A DNA stretch of 64,000 bases from Rhizobium tumorigenes (GCF_003240565.2 NZ_CP117258.1:1-64000), one strand, 5' to 3'. Counted from the stretch's first letter, positions 1 to 9,198 are shown. Notes: generated by a model from the sequence alone, not told the origin. Translations and numbers: made by a program.

Positions 1-1197
1 ATGAACGCTTTCACTCCGCTGCCGTCGTTTGAGTTCGACGACAAGATCCTGCTGCAGGGGGCAGAAATCTCGCGCAAGCTGGATCAGCTTCGCTTTGAGA
101 AATTTCCGCCCAATGCCCGCAAGACGCTGCGCAAGTTTTCGATGGCGGAGGTGGCGCATTATCTCGGTGTGAGCCCCAACAATCTGAAGCGATTGCATCT
201 GGAAGGCAAGGGCCCCGTCCCCGAAACCTCGTCAGGCGGGCGTCGCCTCTACACTGCGGAACAGATGTCGGAACTTCGCCTACTGCTGGATAAAACCGGA
301 AAGGCCGAAGCCAAGAAGTACGTGCCGCATCGCAAGGCAGGCGACAAACTGCAAGTGGTGGCCGTCGTTAACTTCAAGGGCGGGTCGGGCAAGACGACGT
401 CGGCCGCCCATCTGGCCCAGCACCTTGCCCTGACCGGGCATCGGGTACTCGCGATCGATCTCGACCCGCAGGCTTCACTCTCCGCACTTCACGGCTTTCA
501 GCCCGAGTTGGACAAGAACCCCTCGCTCTATGACACGATCCGGTATGATGACGAGCGCAAGCCGATCAGCGACGTGATCCTGCGGACCAATTTCCCCGGC
601 CTCGATATCATCCCGGCAAATCTGGAGCTACAGGAATACGAATACGATACGCCGCTGGCGATGCAGGTCGGCACCGAGGGGAAGCGTTTCTTCACGCGGC
701 TTGGCAAGGGTCTGCTGGAAGTCGACGACAGGTACGATGTCGTGGTGATCGATTGCCCGCCTCAGCTCGGCTATCTGACTTTGACCGCTTTGACTGCTGC
801 GACATCCGTTCTCATCACCGTCCACCCGCAAATGCTCGACCTGATGTCGATGAGCCAGTTCCTGCTGATGCTTGGCAACATCACCCGGACGATCAAGAAG
901 GCGGGTGCGGATGTACGGATGGACTGGTTGCGCTATCTCATCACCCGGTATGAGCCTACGGATGTGCCGCAGGTGCAGATGCTGGGCTTCATGCAATCGA
1001 TGCTCGCTGAGGAGATATTGCAAAGCCCTATGGTCAAGACTACTGCGATCTCGGATGCGGGTCTCACAAAGCAGACTTTATATGAAGTCGAGCGCTCGAA
1101 CTTCACGCGTGGGACCTATGACCGTGCCATCGAATGCATGGATGCAGTCAATTTCGAGATACAGGGGTTGATTCATCGGGCATGGGGGCGGATGTAA
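1..1197 (+). CDS. repA: RepA, ParA-type partition ATPase of a repABC replicon
   Basis: RepA is the ATPase that segregates the replicon with RepB and autorepresses the repABC operon. The 398-residue protein has an N-terminal helix-turn-helix region (about residues 46-66, SMAEVAHYLGVSPNNLKRL) that suits operator binding. A ParA deviant Walker A box, KGGSGKTT, lies at residues 126-133, and the Walker B-type VVVIDCPPQLG is near 245-255. Length and start (MNAFTPLPSF) fit full-length RepA proteins of Rhizobiaceae. The window begins exactly at the ATG, so the repA promoter, its operator and any upstream parS lie outside. repB follows 75 bp downstream on the same strand. RepABC identity is very secure. 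Confidence 0.97.
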   Translation: MNAFTPLPSFEFDDKILLQGAEISRKLDQLRFEKFPPNARKTLRKFSMAEVAHYLGVSPNNLKRLHLEGKGPVPETSSGGRRLYTAEQMSELRLLLDKTGKAEAKKYVPHRKAGDKLQVVAVVNFKGGSGKTTSAAHLAQHLALTGHRVLAIDLDPQASLSALHGFQPELDKNPSLYDTIRYDDERKPISDVILRTNFPGLDIIPANLELQEYEYDTPLAMQVGTEGKRFFTRLGKGLLEVDDRYDVVVIDCPPQLGYLTLTALTAATSVLITVHPQMLDLMSMSQFLLMLGNITRTIKKAGADVRMDWLRYLITRYEPTDVPQVQMLGFMQSMLAEEILQSPMVKTTAISDAGLTKQTLYEVERSNFTRGTYDRAIECMDAVNFEIQGLIHRAWGRM

Positions 1198-1201
1198 CAA
1201 T

Positions 1202-1217
1202 GTTGACTGCCGTCAAA
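1202..1217. promoter_or_regulatory. parS-like centromere site between repA and repB
   Basis: The 16 bp GTTGACTGCCGTCAAA matches the repABC parS consensus GTTNNNNGCNNNNAAC at every fixed position except the last (A for C). It is nearly palindromic: TTGAC and GTCAA are arms around TGCC. It lies in the repA-repB spacer, one of the places where parS occurs in repABC replicons. RepB would be the binding protein. The call rests on consensus similarity and position only. Confidence 0.5.
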
Positions 1218-1272
1218 AGCGACGATTTTTCGATGTTATTCAAAGGTCTAGTGCAATTGGAGGGTAACATAG

Positions 1273-2250
1273 ATGGCGCGTAAGAACCCCTTTGCCCATG
1301 TCATGGACGACCGAGTTTCGGATGAAACCCGGCCGGTGCTCGATTATACCATCAAGGGCGCTTCAAGGTCGATTTTGAACTCGATCGATGAGCTCGCCAG
1401 CCGTGCAGACAAATTGCTCGAGGGAGAAACGATTGTTGAGCTCGATCCTGATGTCGTCGATGGTTCCTTCATCAAGGATCGCCTCGAAGACGACGCCAAG
1501 GAATTCGAGGAGCTGGTGAACGGTATCAGGGAGAGGGGACAAGACAGTCCCATTCTGGTCCGGCCGCATCCCAAGGCTGTTGGTCGCTACATGGTGGTGT
1601 TCGGCCACCGGCGACTTAGGGCTGCCAAGACGCTGGGTCGTAAGGTTCGCGCTGTCGTCAAGGCGATGGAAGACCGGGAGCATGTTGTTGCGCAGGGACA
1701 GGAGAACTCTGCCCGCGCCAACCTCTCGTTCATAGAACGTGCTGTCTTTGCGGGCGAGCTGTCGCGTCTTCATTACGACAATGACAACCATATCATCATG
1801 ACGGCGCTGTCGCTCGATCGTGCGACGCTCTCAAAGATGCTGGCGGTCACAAGCATTCCACCGGAGATACTGGAGGCCATCGGCGCTGCGAAGTCGATCG
1901 GCCGAGATCGCTGGTACGAGTTGAAGATACTCCTGGAGAAGCCATCCAGCCTGGACAAGGCGATGGCCTTCATTGGCAACCCAGAATTTGCGGAGGCGAC
2001 CAGTGACGAGCGCTTTAACAGGCTCATGTCACACCTCAAGCAGAGCAAGCGGGTTGCAAGCAAAGTTCGGGAAAAATCATGGTCGCTGGCGGACAAAAGC
2101 GTCAGTGTCACAGCAAAGCACGACGGCAGGACATTCTCGCTGGCGCTGAAATCCAAGGATGCTGCGGCATTCGGAGAGTATCTGTCGGAAAATCTGGAAC
2201 AGCTGTACCAGACGTTTTCCAGTCGTGACGCGAATAAAGCAGGAGACTGA
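1273..2250 (+). CDS. repB: RepB, ParB-type centromere-binding protein
   Basis: RepB binds parS and works with RepA in segregation and in repression of the operon. The 325-residue protein has a ParB/Srx N-terminal domain (about residues 55-140) with ILVRPHPKAVGRYMVVFGHR, including the GHRR motif at 111-114. The segment ENSARANLSFIERA (144-157) is a typical ParB box 2, followed by a helix-turn-helix region and a C-terminal plasmid-type RepB domain. The start is supported by the Shine-Dalgarno GGAGGG at 1259-1264. It is the second gene of the repABC operon, 75 bp after repA. Confidence 0.96.
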   Translation: MARKNPFAHVMDDRVSDETRPVLDYTIKGASRSILNSIDELASRADKLLEGETIVELDPDVVDGSFIKDRLEDDAKEFEELVNGIRERGQDSPILVRPHPKAVGRYMVVFGHRRLRAAKTLGRKVRAVVKAMEDREHVVAQGQENSARANLSFIERAVFAGELSRLHYDNDNHIIMTALSLDRATLSKMLAVTSIPPEILEAIGAAKSIGRDRWYELKILLEKPSSLDKAMAFIGNPEFAEATSDERFNRLMSHLKQSKRVASKVREKSWSLADKSVSVTAKHDGRTFSLALKSKDAAAFGEYLSENLEQLYQTFSSRDANKAGD

Positions 2251-2255
2251 ACCGC

Positions 2256-2312
2256 AAAAGAAAAAGGCCCCCAAAACGTTGCCGCTGTGGAAGCCCTTCT
2301 CGAAGTTCTAGC
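2256..2312 (-). ncRNA. Antisense ctRNA (incompatibility RNA) of the repABC operon
   Basis: The repB-repC spacer encodes a small counter-transcribed RNA on the minus strand. A promoter reads leftwards: TTGACA at 2347-2342 and GATTCT at 2324-2319, separated by 17 bp. About 55 nt downstream is a terminator: AAGGGCUUCC (2298-2289) pairs with GGGGGCCUUU (2272-2263) along 10 bp with three G-U pairs, then a U-rich tract. In repABC replicons this RNA pairs with the repC leader and limits RepC synthesis, setting copy number and incompatibility. The exact 5' end is inferred from the promoter. Confidence 0.85.
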
Positions 2313-2405
2313 AGACTGAGAATCGCATTTCCCGGAATCACTGTCAAGAGTCTTGGCGCCGTTTGGTGAGCAGATTTCTATTGCCTTATTGAAGGTGACA
2401 AGAAA

Positions 2406-3728
2406 ATGCAGACAGGAAGTGTGACGACGCCCTTTGGGCGGCGGCCGATGACGCTTGGCATGCTGGCAAGCCAGTACAAGGCCAACGACATCGCGCCGGA
2501 ACAATCGGTCGACAAGTGGAAGATCTTTCGCGCGCTGTGCGAAGCAAAGCCGCTGCTCGGTCTTTCCGACAGGGCGCTCGCGGTGCTGAACGCGCTGCTG
2601 AGCTTCTATCCGGGCACTGAGCTCAGTGCAAAGCACGGTCTCGTGGTCTTTCCGTCCAACGCCCAGCTCTCGATCCGTGCCCACGGCATCGCGCCGGCAA
2701 CGCTGCGCCGCCATCTGGCAGCCCTGGTGGAGGCCGGATTGCTGGTGCGCAAGGACAGCCCGAACGGCAAGCGCTTTGCGCGTCGGGACGGAGAGGGGGA
2801 GGTCGACCAGGCCTATGGCTTCAATATCGCCCCGCTGATTGCCCGCGCTGATGAGATCCAGGCGCTGGCAGCGCAGGTCACCGTCGACCGCGCTCTGTTC
2901 AGGGCGATGCGCGAGCGCCTGTCGCTTTGCCGGCGTGACATTGCCAAACTGATCGAGACCGCTCTGGAAGAGGGCGTGCCGGGCGACTGGACGATGGTGC
3001 ATGGCCATTTCCGCGATCTCGTGGCCCGGATCCCGCGCTCTCCCGACATCCATGACATCACCCCTACTGTCGAAGAAATGGAGATGCTGCGCGAGGAAGT
3101 GCTCAACCTGTTGGAAGTTCGCATAAATGTTCAAAATATGCACGCCAATGAGTCCCACGCTGAGCGCCACATACAGAATTCAAATCCCGACTCTAAATCT
3201 GATCTTGAACCAGCTTCGAACAAGAAGCAGGGCGAAACATCGGCAATCCAACCACAGTCGCCGGATATGCCGAGGGAACAAACCGCTGCAGCGGATGAGA
3301 GCAGCGAGCGCAAAAGCCTGATGGGTGGTCCTCTGGTGAAACCGGGGAGGTTGGCGATGGCCGGCGGAGATCAACCGGGCCTGAAGGCGTTTCCGCTCGG
3401 GCTTGTGCTGCAGGCCTGCCCGGAAATCCTGTCCTACGGCCCGGGTGGCAGTATCGGCAGCTGGCGCGACCTGATGGCGGCGGCCGTCGTCGTCCGCTCG
3501 ATGCTGGGGGTCAGCCCCAGTGCCTACGAGGAGGCCTGCGCCATCATGGGACCCGAGAATGCCGCGACCGTCATGGCCTGCGTGCTGGAAAGGGCCGGCA
3601 GCATCACGTCGGCCGGCGGATATCTGCGCGACCTCACCCGCAGGACGGAGCGCGGCGAGTTCGCCATCGGACCAATGCTGATGTCGCTCGCAAGGGCCAA
3701 CGCCGGCAGACGCGAGCGGACGGGATGA
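2406..3728 (+). CDS. repC: RepC, replication initiator
   Basis: RepC is the essential initiator of repABC replicons and acts at an origin inside its own gene. The 440-residue protein has the RepC N-terminal winged-helix region (LSDRALAVLNALLSFYPG, then VVFPSNAQLSIRAHGIAPAT) and a conserved C-terminal half (ALQACPEILSY-type segment, GSWRDLMAAAVVVRSMLG, YLRDLTRRTERGEFAIGPML). The start ATG follows GAAGGTGACAAGAAA, within the region covered by the ctRNA target. Repression by the antisense RNA is inferred from the family. Nothing looks damaged. Confidence 0.96.
   Translation: MQTGSVTTPFGRRPMTLGMLASQYKANDIAPEQSVDKWKIFRALCEAKPLLGLSDRALAVLNALLSFYPGTELSAKHGLVVFPSNAQLSIRAHGIAPATLRRHLAALVEAGLLVRKDSPNGKRFARRDGEGEVDQAYGFNIAPLIARADEIQALAAQVTVDRALFRAMRERLSLCRRDIAKLIETALEEGVPGDWTMVHGHFRDLVARIPRSPDIHDITPTVEEMEMLREEVLNLLEVRINVQNMHANESHAERHIQNSNPDSKSDLEPASNKKQGETSAIQPQSPDMPREQTAAADESSERKSLMGGPLVKPGRLAMAGGDQPGLKAFPLGLVLQACPEILSYGPGGSIGSWRDLMAAAVVVRSMLGVSPSAYEEACAIMGPENAATVMACVLERAGSITSAGGYLRDLTRRTERGEFAIGPMLMSLARANAGRRERTG
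3110..3260. other. AT-rich stretch inside repC, likely oriV
   Basis: The middle of repC is visibly richer in A and T than the rest of the gene, for example around GCATAAATGTTCAAAATATG. In characterised repABC replicons the replication origin maps to such an AT-rich stretch inside repC. The limits given are approximate. Confidence 0.45.
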
Positions 3729-4398
3729 GTGGGAATGCAGCAGCGGAAGTTTTGGCACGTTTAAGTGCCGTTAAGAGCGAGAAAAACAGATGGACGTTAT
3801 AGTTAATCATTGATAAATACCGGGATATTGTCTGTAAAATTAGCCTATCTGCTTGAAACAGCAACTAGGCGTGACATCCGGCGTGACAGGCCTTTTCTAC
3901 TGCCGCTAAGGTGTGGAGAGCGTCTTGCTGGGGGCCCTATATTTGTTAATATGCAAACATTCTTACCAGACGTACATATAGAGTACCCCATGCATCAGCG
4001 CCGGCTTGAAAAATTCTACCACACCAATCCAAGGGGTCTTAAACCAGTTGCAGCCGAGCCGTCCTCGTCGGTATCCAGTGCAGCCTGTGAGGACCCTGGT
4101 CTTGCCGGTGGATCGAAAGCCCAACTCACTTGCGAGCAGAAACAGTGGCTGCCGGTCGCGCCAGGTGTTTCCTCTTAGCCAAACCACCGACCGGCTCGTT
4201 TATTAACTGCCCCGACCCTCAAATTTCTCCGCGGTAGATCCTCAGTGGCCCCTGAGCGCCTTCCTCGTGACAGGTGTTGAAGATCTGCTCACTCATTTAT
4301 GCTCGCTTGACGTATCCGACAGAGGCCTTACGGATCTGATCCGGCCTTGATGCAAACCAACGACCGCCCGTGCGGCTCGTTTCCTGTGCGGTGTGTAA
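3729..4398. other. Gene-free stretch after repC
   Basis: This 670 bp holds no reading frame that I can support. Near its start GGCAC (3754-3758) and GTGCC (3765-3769) form a short inverted repeat just after the repC stop, a weak terminator candidate without a T-run. The rest is mixed-composition sequence with no recognisable family, repeat or tRNA. Confidence 0.5.
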
Positions 4399-7029
4399 GT
4401 GATGACGACTGTCGATAGTGCGGTGCTGGCAACGGCTGAGGGGCAACGACTGCAGGAGATCAAGCGCGGTGTTGCCTGGCGGCGGTGGGGCCCTTATGTG
4501 TCCGAGCGTCAGTGGGGAACGGTTCGCGAGGACTACAGCGCCGATGGCGACGCCTGGAATTTCTTTCCGTTCGATCATGCCCGAAGCCGCGCCTACCGTT
4601 GGGGGGAGGACGGGCTTGCGGGCTTCTGCGACGAGAGCATGCGCTGGTGTCTGGGACTGGCCCTGTGGAACGGCAAGGACCCGATCCTCAAGGAGAGGCT
4701 GTTCGGGCTTGCCAACGCCGAAGGAAACCACGGCGAGGACGTCAAAGAAGTCTACCACTATGTCGACGCGACGCCGACCCATTCCTACCAGAAGATGATC
4801 TATCGCTATCCGCAGGCGGCTTTCCCCTACGGACAACTGCGCTCCGAGAACGCCAAACGAACGCGGCTCGATCCGGAGTTCGAAATTGCCGATACCGGGA
4901 TCTTTGCCGAGGGTCGTTATTTCGACGTGAGCATCGAATACGCAAAGGCAGGTCCGGACGACATACTGATGCATATTGTCGTGGAAAATGCGTCGGATGA
5001 GGCCGCTGTGCTTCACCTGCTACCACAGCTCTGGGCGCGTAATACCTGGTCCTGGTCGGACGATCCAAGGCGTCCGCGGCTGGAGGCGCAGGCGAATGGC
5101 GACGTGCTTGCAACCCGGACAGCTAAGAAGACGTGGCGCCTCAGTGTCGATCAGCCCTCCGAGTTGTTGTTCTGCGAAAACGATACCAATGCACCGCTCC
5201 TTTTCGGCTCTGAGGCCAAAGGGCGTTTCAAGGATGGGATCAACGATTTCGTCGTCTCCGGCGTGCAGTCGTCCGTCGATCGCCAGGGCGGCAGCAAGGT
5301 CGCTGCACGACAGGTGTTCGAAGTGCCGGCAAAGGGAAGTGTCTCCATGCGCCTCCGCTGGCGGGAAGACGGGCTGGCATCCGAACCCTTCGGCGATTTT
5401 GACGCGATCATCGAACTCCGGCGGCAGGAGGCCGATGCCTTCTACGAAGCGGTGCAAAAGGATATTGCCCAGTCTTCTGCTCGGGCCGTCCACCGCCAGG
5501 CCATTGCCGGACTGTTGTGGTCGAAGCAGTTTTATTTTCTCGATGTTCCCTGCTGGCTCGACGGCGACCCCAATCTTCCAGCGCCGCCTGCGGAACGACG
5601 CAAGGCGCGCAATGCGGACTGGCGCCATCTCAACAACGCCGACATCATCCTGATGCCGGATGCCTGGGAATATCCCTGGTATGCCGCCTGGGATCTCGCC
5701 TTCCATTGCCTGCCCATGGCGCTGGTCGATCCGGATTTTGCCAAGCAGCAGCTGTTGTTGTTGACCCGCGACTGGTTCATGCATCCGTCCGGCCAGTTGC
5801 CGGCCTACGAGTGGAATTTCTCCGACGTCAATCCGCCGGTGCAGGCCTGGGCAGCCCTACAGGTCTATGAAATCGACCGCAAGCTGACCGGCATCGACGA
5901 TATCTCGTTTCTTGAGCGCATCATGCACAAACTGATGCTCAATTTTACCTGGTGGGTAAACCGCAAGGATTCGGATGGCCGCAACCTCTTCCAAGGCGGT
6001 TTCCTCGGGCTCGACAACATCAGCCCGTTCAACCGCTCAGAGGCGCTGCCTGACAACATGGTGCTCGATCAGGCCGATGGCACCGCCTGGATGGCGATGT
6101 ATGCGCTCAACCTGATGAAGATCGCCATCGAGCTGGCGTTGAGCGATCCTGTCTATGAGGACATGGCGAGCAAATACTTCGAGCATTTCCTGCTGATCGC
6201 CGGCGCCGTTGCTGATATCGGCGAAACCGGCGAGGGGCTCTGGAACGAGGATGACGGCTTCTTCTATGACATGCTGCGGCACACGGACGGATCGTCTGTC
6301 CCAATCCGCATCCAGTCGCTGGTCGGCCTCATTCCGATCTTCGCCGTCGAAGTGCTGGACAACGATATTTTCGACAAGCTTCCGTCCTTTGCTGCCCGCT
6401 CCCGCTGGCTGCTGCAGAACCGTCCGAAACTCGCATCGCTGGTCTCACGCTGGACAGAACACGGCGAGGGGGAGAGCCACCTTCTGTCGTTGCTACGCGG
6501 TCATCGCTTGAAGGGGCTGCTCAGGCACATGCTCAATGAACAGGAGTTCCTCTCCGATTTCGGAGTTCGATCCCTGTCGAAAATCTATGCGTCAAACCCT
6601 TACCGCTTCCAGGCCAAAGGCATTTCCATCGAGGTGCCGTATACGCCCGGGGAGGCGGAGAGCGGTCTCTTCGGTGGCAATTCGAATTGGAGGGGGCCGG
6701 TCTGGATGCCGGTCAATTTCCTGTTCATCGACGCGCTGCGTAAATTTCACAGCTATTTCGGGCCAGACTTCCTGGTGGAATGCCCAACCGGGTCAGGCGT
6801 CTTCATGAGCCTGGACGGGGTGGCCGACGAATTGACCAAGCGTCTTGCCCGATTGTTTGTACCCGAAGCGGAGGGCAGCGCTACACCCGCAGCCGACTCT
6901 ATCCAAGGATATCAGTTGTTTTACGAATACTTCCATGGCGATACTGGCCGGGGGATGGGCGCTTCACACCAGACCGGGTGGACGGCGCTGATTGCCAACC
7001 TCATCTCCACAACCGGACAAGCCCGATGA
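4399..7029 (+). CDS. Glucosidase-like glycoside hydrolase (GH63/MGH1 type)
   Basis: This 876-residue protein resembles bacterial (alpha/alpha)6-barrel glycosidases of the GH63 / mannosylglycerate hydrolase (MGH1) group, which cleave glucosyl or mannosyl groups from small glycosides. The N-terminal beta-rich half starts with RRWGPYVSERQWGTVREDYS. The catalytic barrel includes WYAAWDLAFHCLPM, with Asp432 at the usual general-acid position, and NSNWRGPVWMPVNFL near residue 755-770, a signature of the group. There is no signal peptide, so it is probably cytoplasmic. It may start at GTG 4399 or ATG 4402; no strong Shine-Dalgarno decides. It stands alone, followed by a hairpin. The substrate cannot be told from sequence. 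Confidence 0.85.
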   Translation: MMTTVDSAVLATAEGQRLQEIKRGVAWRRWGPYVSERQWGTVREDYSADGDAWNFFPFDHARSRAYRWGEDGLAGFCDESMRWCLGLALWNGKDPILKERLFGLANAEGNHGEDVKEVYHYVDATPTHSYQKMIYRYPQAAFPYGQLRSENAKRTRLDPEFEIADTGIFAEGRYFDVSIEYAKAGPDDILMHIVVENASDEAAVLHLLPQLWARNTWSWSDDPRRPRLEAQANGDVLATRTAKKTWRLSVDQPSELLFCENDTNAPLLFGSEAKGRFKDGINDFVVSGVQSSVDRQGGSKVAARQVFEVPAKGSVSMRLRWREDGLASEPFGDFDAIIELRRQEADAFYEAVQKDIAQSSARAVHRQAIAGLLWSKQFYFLDVPCWLDGDPNLPAPPAERRKARNADWRHLNNADIILMPDAWEYPWYAAWDLAFHCLPMALVDPDFAKQQLLLLTRDWFMHPSGQLPAYEWNFSDVNPPVQAWAALQVYEIDRKLTGIDDISFLERIMHKLMLNFTWWVNRKDSDGRNLFQGGFLGLDNISPFNRSEALPDNMVLDQADGTAWMAMYALNLMKIAIELALSDPVYEDMASKYFEHFLLIAGAVADIGETGEGLWNEDDGFFYDMLRHTDGSSVPIRIQSLVGLIPIFAVEVLDNDIFDKLPSFAARSRWLLQNRPKLASLVSRWTEHGEGESHLLSLLRGHRLKGLLRHMLNEQEFLSDFGVRSLSKIYASNPYRFQAKGISIEVPYTPGEAESGLFGGNSNWRGPVWMPVNFLFIDALRKFHSYFGPDFLVECPTGSGVFMSLDGVADELTKRLARLFVPEAEGSATPAADSIQGYQLFYEYFHGDTGRGMGASHQTGWTALIANLISTTGQAR

Positions 7030-7035
7030 AAATAG

Positions 7036-7057
7036 CCGACGAACGACTGTTCGTCGG
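7036..7057 (+). terminator. Hairpin after the glucosidase gene
   Basis: CCGACGAAC (7036-7044) and GTTCGTCGG (7049-7057) form a perfect 9 bp stem with a 4-base loop, 7 bp after the stop codon. No T-run follows, so it may be a weak terminator or an mRNA-protecting hairpin. Confidence 0.6.
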
Positions 7058-7253
7058 TAAAGGCGAAAGGATATTTTCGATAATCGGAAAAGTTTTAAAT
7101 TTTCCGGTGATAGACGTTCGTTTAACGCAGTCTGGTAGCCAGTCAACAGGGCTTTTAATCGGCCCTTAACCATTTAATTGCATGATCCGCTTCATGAACT
7201 CCGTTTTGGCATGCGCAAACACGCCAGCGGCTAGACAAATTTGGGAGCCGAAC

Positions 7254-8102
7254 ATGATGAAAAGCTTGATTGGGGCCATTGCCTTGGCCCTGGCTGCGAC
7301 GACGGCATTCTCTGCCGATCTCTATCAGCCGGAACAGGCCCCACCGCCGGAAGTTGCCGTTGCGCAGTCAAGCGGCTGGTATCTGCGCGGCGATGTCGGC
7401 TACGCCTTCAGCAACCTGCGCGGAGCCAACTATTTCCAGGGCTCGAACAGCAACATGCAGGACTTCGATTCTGCCAAGCTCGATGACAGCTTCACGCTTG
7501 GCGGCGGTGTCGGCTACCAGATCAACGATTATCTGCGCACAGACGCGACAATCGACTACCTCTTCAAGTCGGACTTCAAAGGCTCGACCAAGGGCGATTG
7601 CGGCGGTTGCGGACCGGACTTCTCCGCCGTTGCGGCGACTTCGCGTGACAGTTCTTCCCTGACTGCCGTCAGCTTGCTTGCCAACGCCTATGTCGATATC
7701 GGCCACTACGGCGCCTTTACGCCTTACGTCGGCGGCGGTCTCGGCGGCACCTACATCAAGTGGGACAAGCTCCACAACACGTCTTGCTCGGATGCCGATT
7801 CGTCCTCTTGCGACGAAACCGTGACCCATAACGGCCGTGGCAGCTGGCGCTTCACCTACGCGCTGATGGCCGGTACCGCGATCGACCTGACCTGCAACCT
7901 AAAGGCCGACGTCGGCTATCGCTTCCGCCACATCGAAGGCGGCGACATGTTCGGCTTTGCCGAAAATGGTGGTCCCGGTTACGACAAGGGTCTGAACCTG
8001 CACGAAGCCCGCATCGGCGCCCGCTACAACTTCGGTGGCTGCGAGACGGCCAGCTACATGCCTCCGGCCGAAATCCCGGTCGCCCCGGCTGTCTACAAGT
8101 AA
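7254..8102 (+). CDS. Outer membrane beta-barrel protein (RopB/Omp25 family)
   Basis: This is a secreted protein of 282 residues with a signal peptide (MMKSLIGAIALALAATTAFS, cleavage near AFSA-D). The mature part is a small beta-barrel of the rhizobial RopB/Omp25 type. It has alternating aromatic/glycine strands such as SGWYLRGDVGYAFSN, VGYQINDYLRTDATIDYLF, FTPYVGGGLGGTYIKW and LKADVGYRFRHIEGGDMFGF, plus a final barrel strand ARIGARYNFGG. ATG 7254 is chosen over the in-frame ATG 7182 because it follows GGGAG and opens the signal peptide. A strong terminator follows. It is paralogous to the next gene. The Cys pairs (CGGCG, CSDADSSSC) lie in predicted loops. Confidence 0.85.
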   Translation: MMKSLIGAIALALAATTAFSADLYQPEQAPPPEVAVAQSSGWYLRGDVGYAFSNLRGANYFQGSNSNMQDFDSAKLDDSFTLGGGVGYQINDYLRTDATIDYLFKSDFKGSTKGDCGGCGPDFSAVAATSRDSSSLTAVSLLANAYVDIGHYGAFTPYVGGGLGGTYIKWDKLHNTSCSDADSSSCDETVTHNGRGSWRFTYALMAGTAIDLTCNLKADVGYRFRHIEGGDMFGFAENGGPGYDKGLNLHEARIGARYNFGGCETASYMPPAEIPVAPAVYK

Positions 8103-8123
8103 ACAGCTCTCTTTACATTGAAC

Positions 8124-8158
8124 GCAAAAGCCGCCCGGTCGCTCCGGGCGGCTTTTGC
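8124..8158 (+). terminator. Rho-independent terminator after the first OMP gene
   Basis: GCAAAAGCCGCCCGG (8124-8138) and CCGGGCGGCTTTTGC (8144-8158) form a perfect 15 bp stem with a 5-base loop, 21 bp after the stop codon. The run of T in the right arm gives the terminator its U-rich end. Confidence 0.9.
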
Positions 8159-8352
8159 ATTGTCGGCGCCGGCGACCATTCACCTGATACCAATCGGCAA
8201 CAGGCCTGTCTTCGCGACGCCGGAGCAACGCCGGTTAAACGTTCATTAACCATGAATTCCCTATGGTTAATGAAATCAAAACGGTTGGCAGATTCGCCTT
8301 GGCGCGCGTCTGGCTGGAATGCGGGCCTTGTGCCCGGTGGGGAGTGCTTGCG

Positions 8353-9138
8353 ATGATCCGCTTCGATGCTTTGGCAGCGGCCGTGGTGATGACTGTATCG
8401 GCGGCAGGCGCTGCGTTTGGCGGTGATATGCCCCCCGAGATCACAGTGCCCGAGGTCAGCGTCAAGGAAGCCCAAGGGTTTTACGGCCGTGTCGATCTCG
8501 GCTATGCGGTGCAAACAAGCCTACACGGTGCCCGGCTGCGCAGCGATGACGCCAGCAGCGTGCGTTTCGACAAGACCCGCTTTGGTGGCAACGATTTCTC
8601 CGGTGGCCTTGGCGTCGGCTATCAGTTCAACGATCTCGTTCGTGCCGATGTCACGGGCGACCTGTTCCGCGGCGATTTCAGCGGCAGGTTCTCGACGCCT
8701 TCACCATGTGCTGATGGGGCAGGGGGAACCGGATGTACCGGCAAGACTTCCGCATCCTTCAAAGCGGGCAGCCTGCTCGCCAATGCCTATGTCGATCTCG
8801 GAACGGTTGCCGGGTTCACCCCCTATGTCGGGGGAGGCGTCGGTGCAACCCGGGTAAGCTGGGGCGATGTCCGAACGACGAGCGCCTGCGTGGGCTGTGC
8901 CAGCGATGTCGCGAGCGCGCGGAGCTCCGGCGATGCCGACTGGCGCTTTACCTATGCATTGATGGCAGGTGTTGCCTATCAGCTCTCACCGAACGTCAAG
9001 CTCGATCTCGGCTACCGCTATAGTCACGTGGCCGGAGGCGACATGTTCGGATCTTCCGCCTCTAACTCGGCTGCTGGTGCCACTGGCGCGATGGCCCGTC
9101 AGGAAATCCGCGTCGGACTGCGCGTTACCACTTGGTAG
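8353..9138 (+). CDS. Outer membrane beta-barrel protein, paralogue of the preceding gene
   Basis: This 261-residue RopB/Omp25-type barrel has its own signal peptide (MIRFDALAAAVVMTVSAAGA). It shares the strand pattern of its upstream neighbour, e.g. FTPYVGGGVGATRVSW, DWRFTYALMAGVAYQLS and LDLGYRYSHVAGGDMFG. ATG 8353 is preferred over the in-frame ATG 8263 because it follows GGTGGGGAG and begins the signal peptide; 30 extra residues upstream would make no sense for an exported protein. A terminator separates it from the first OMP gene, so the pair is probably transcribed separately. Disulfide-capable cysteines again sit in predicted outer loops. Confidence 0.83.
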   Translation: MIRFDALAAAVVMTVSAAGAAFGGDMPPEITVPEVSVKEAQGFYGRVDLGYAVQTSLHGARLRSDDASSVRFDKTRFGGNDFSGGLGVGYQFNDLVRADVTGDLFRGDFSGRFSTPSPCADGAGGTGCTGKTSASFKAGSLLANAYVDLGTVAGFTPYVGGGVGATRVSWGDVRTTSACVGCASDVASARSSGDADWRFTYALMAGVAYQLSPNVKLDLGYRYSHVAGGDMFGSSASNSAAGATGAMARQEIRVGLRVTTW

Positions 9139-9198
9139 ATTTTTCAAGGTCGCAGCCGCGACAAAAGATCCTCTCGTCACGACACCCCGTCTTGACTT

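Noticed and set aside
1773..3170. 465-codon open frame on the minus strand across repB/repC
   Set aside because: It is antisense to two certain genes, has no recognisable domain, and arises from GC-rich codon bias.
3770..3785. Second parS-like match GTTAAGAGCGAGAAAA after repC
   Set aside because: It satisfies most fixed consensus bases, but the variable positions are not symmetric as expected for a palindromic site.
3963..4187. 74-codon minus-strand frame after repC
   Set aside because: No ribosome site, no family and an unlikely composition; left as gene-free sequence.
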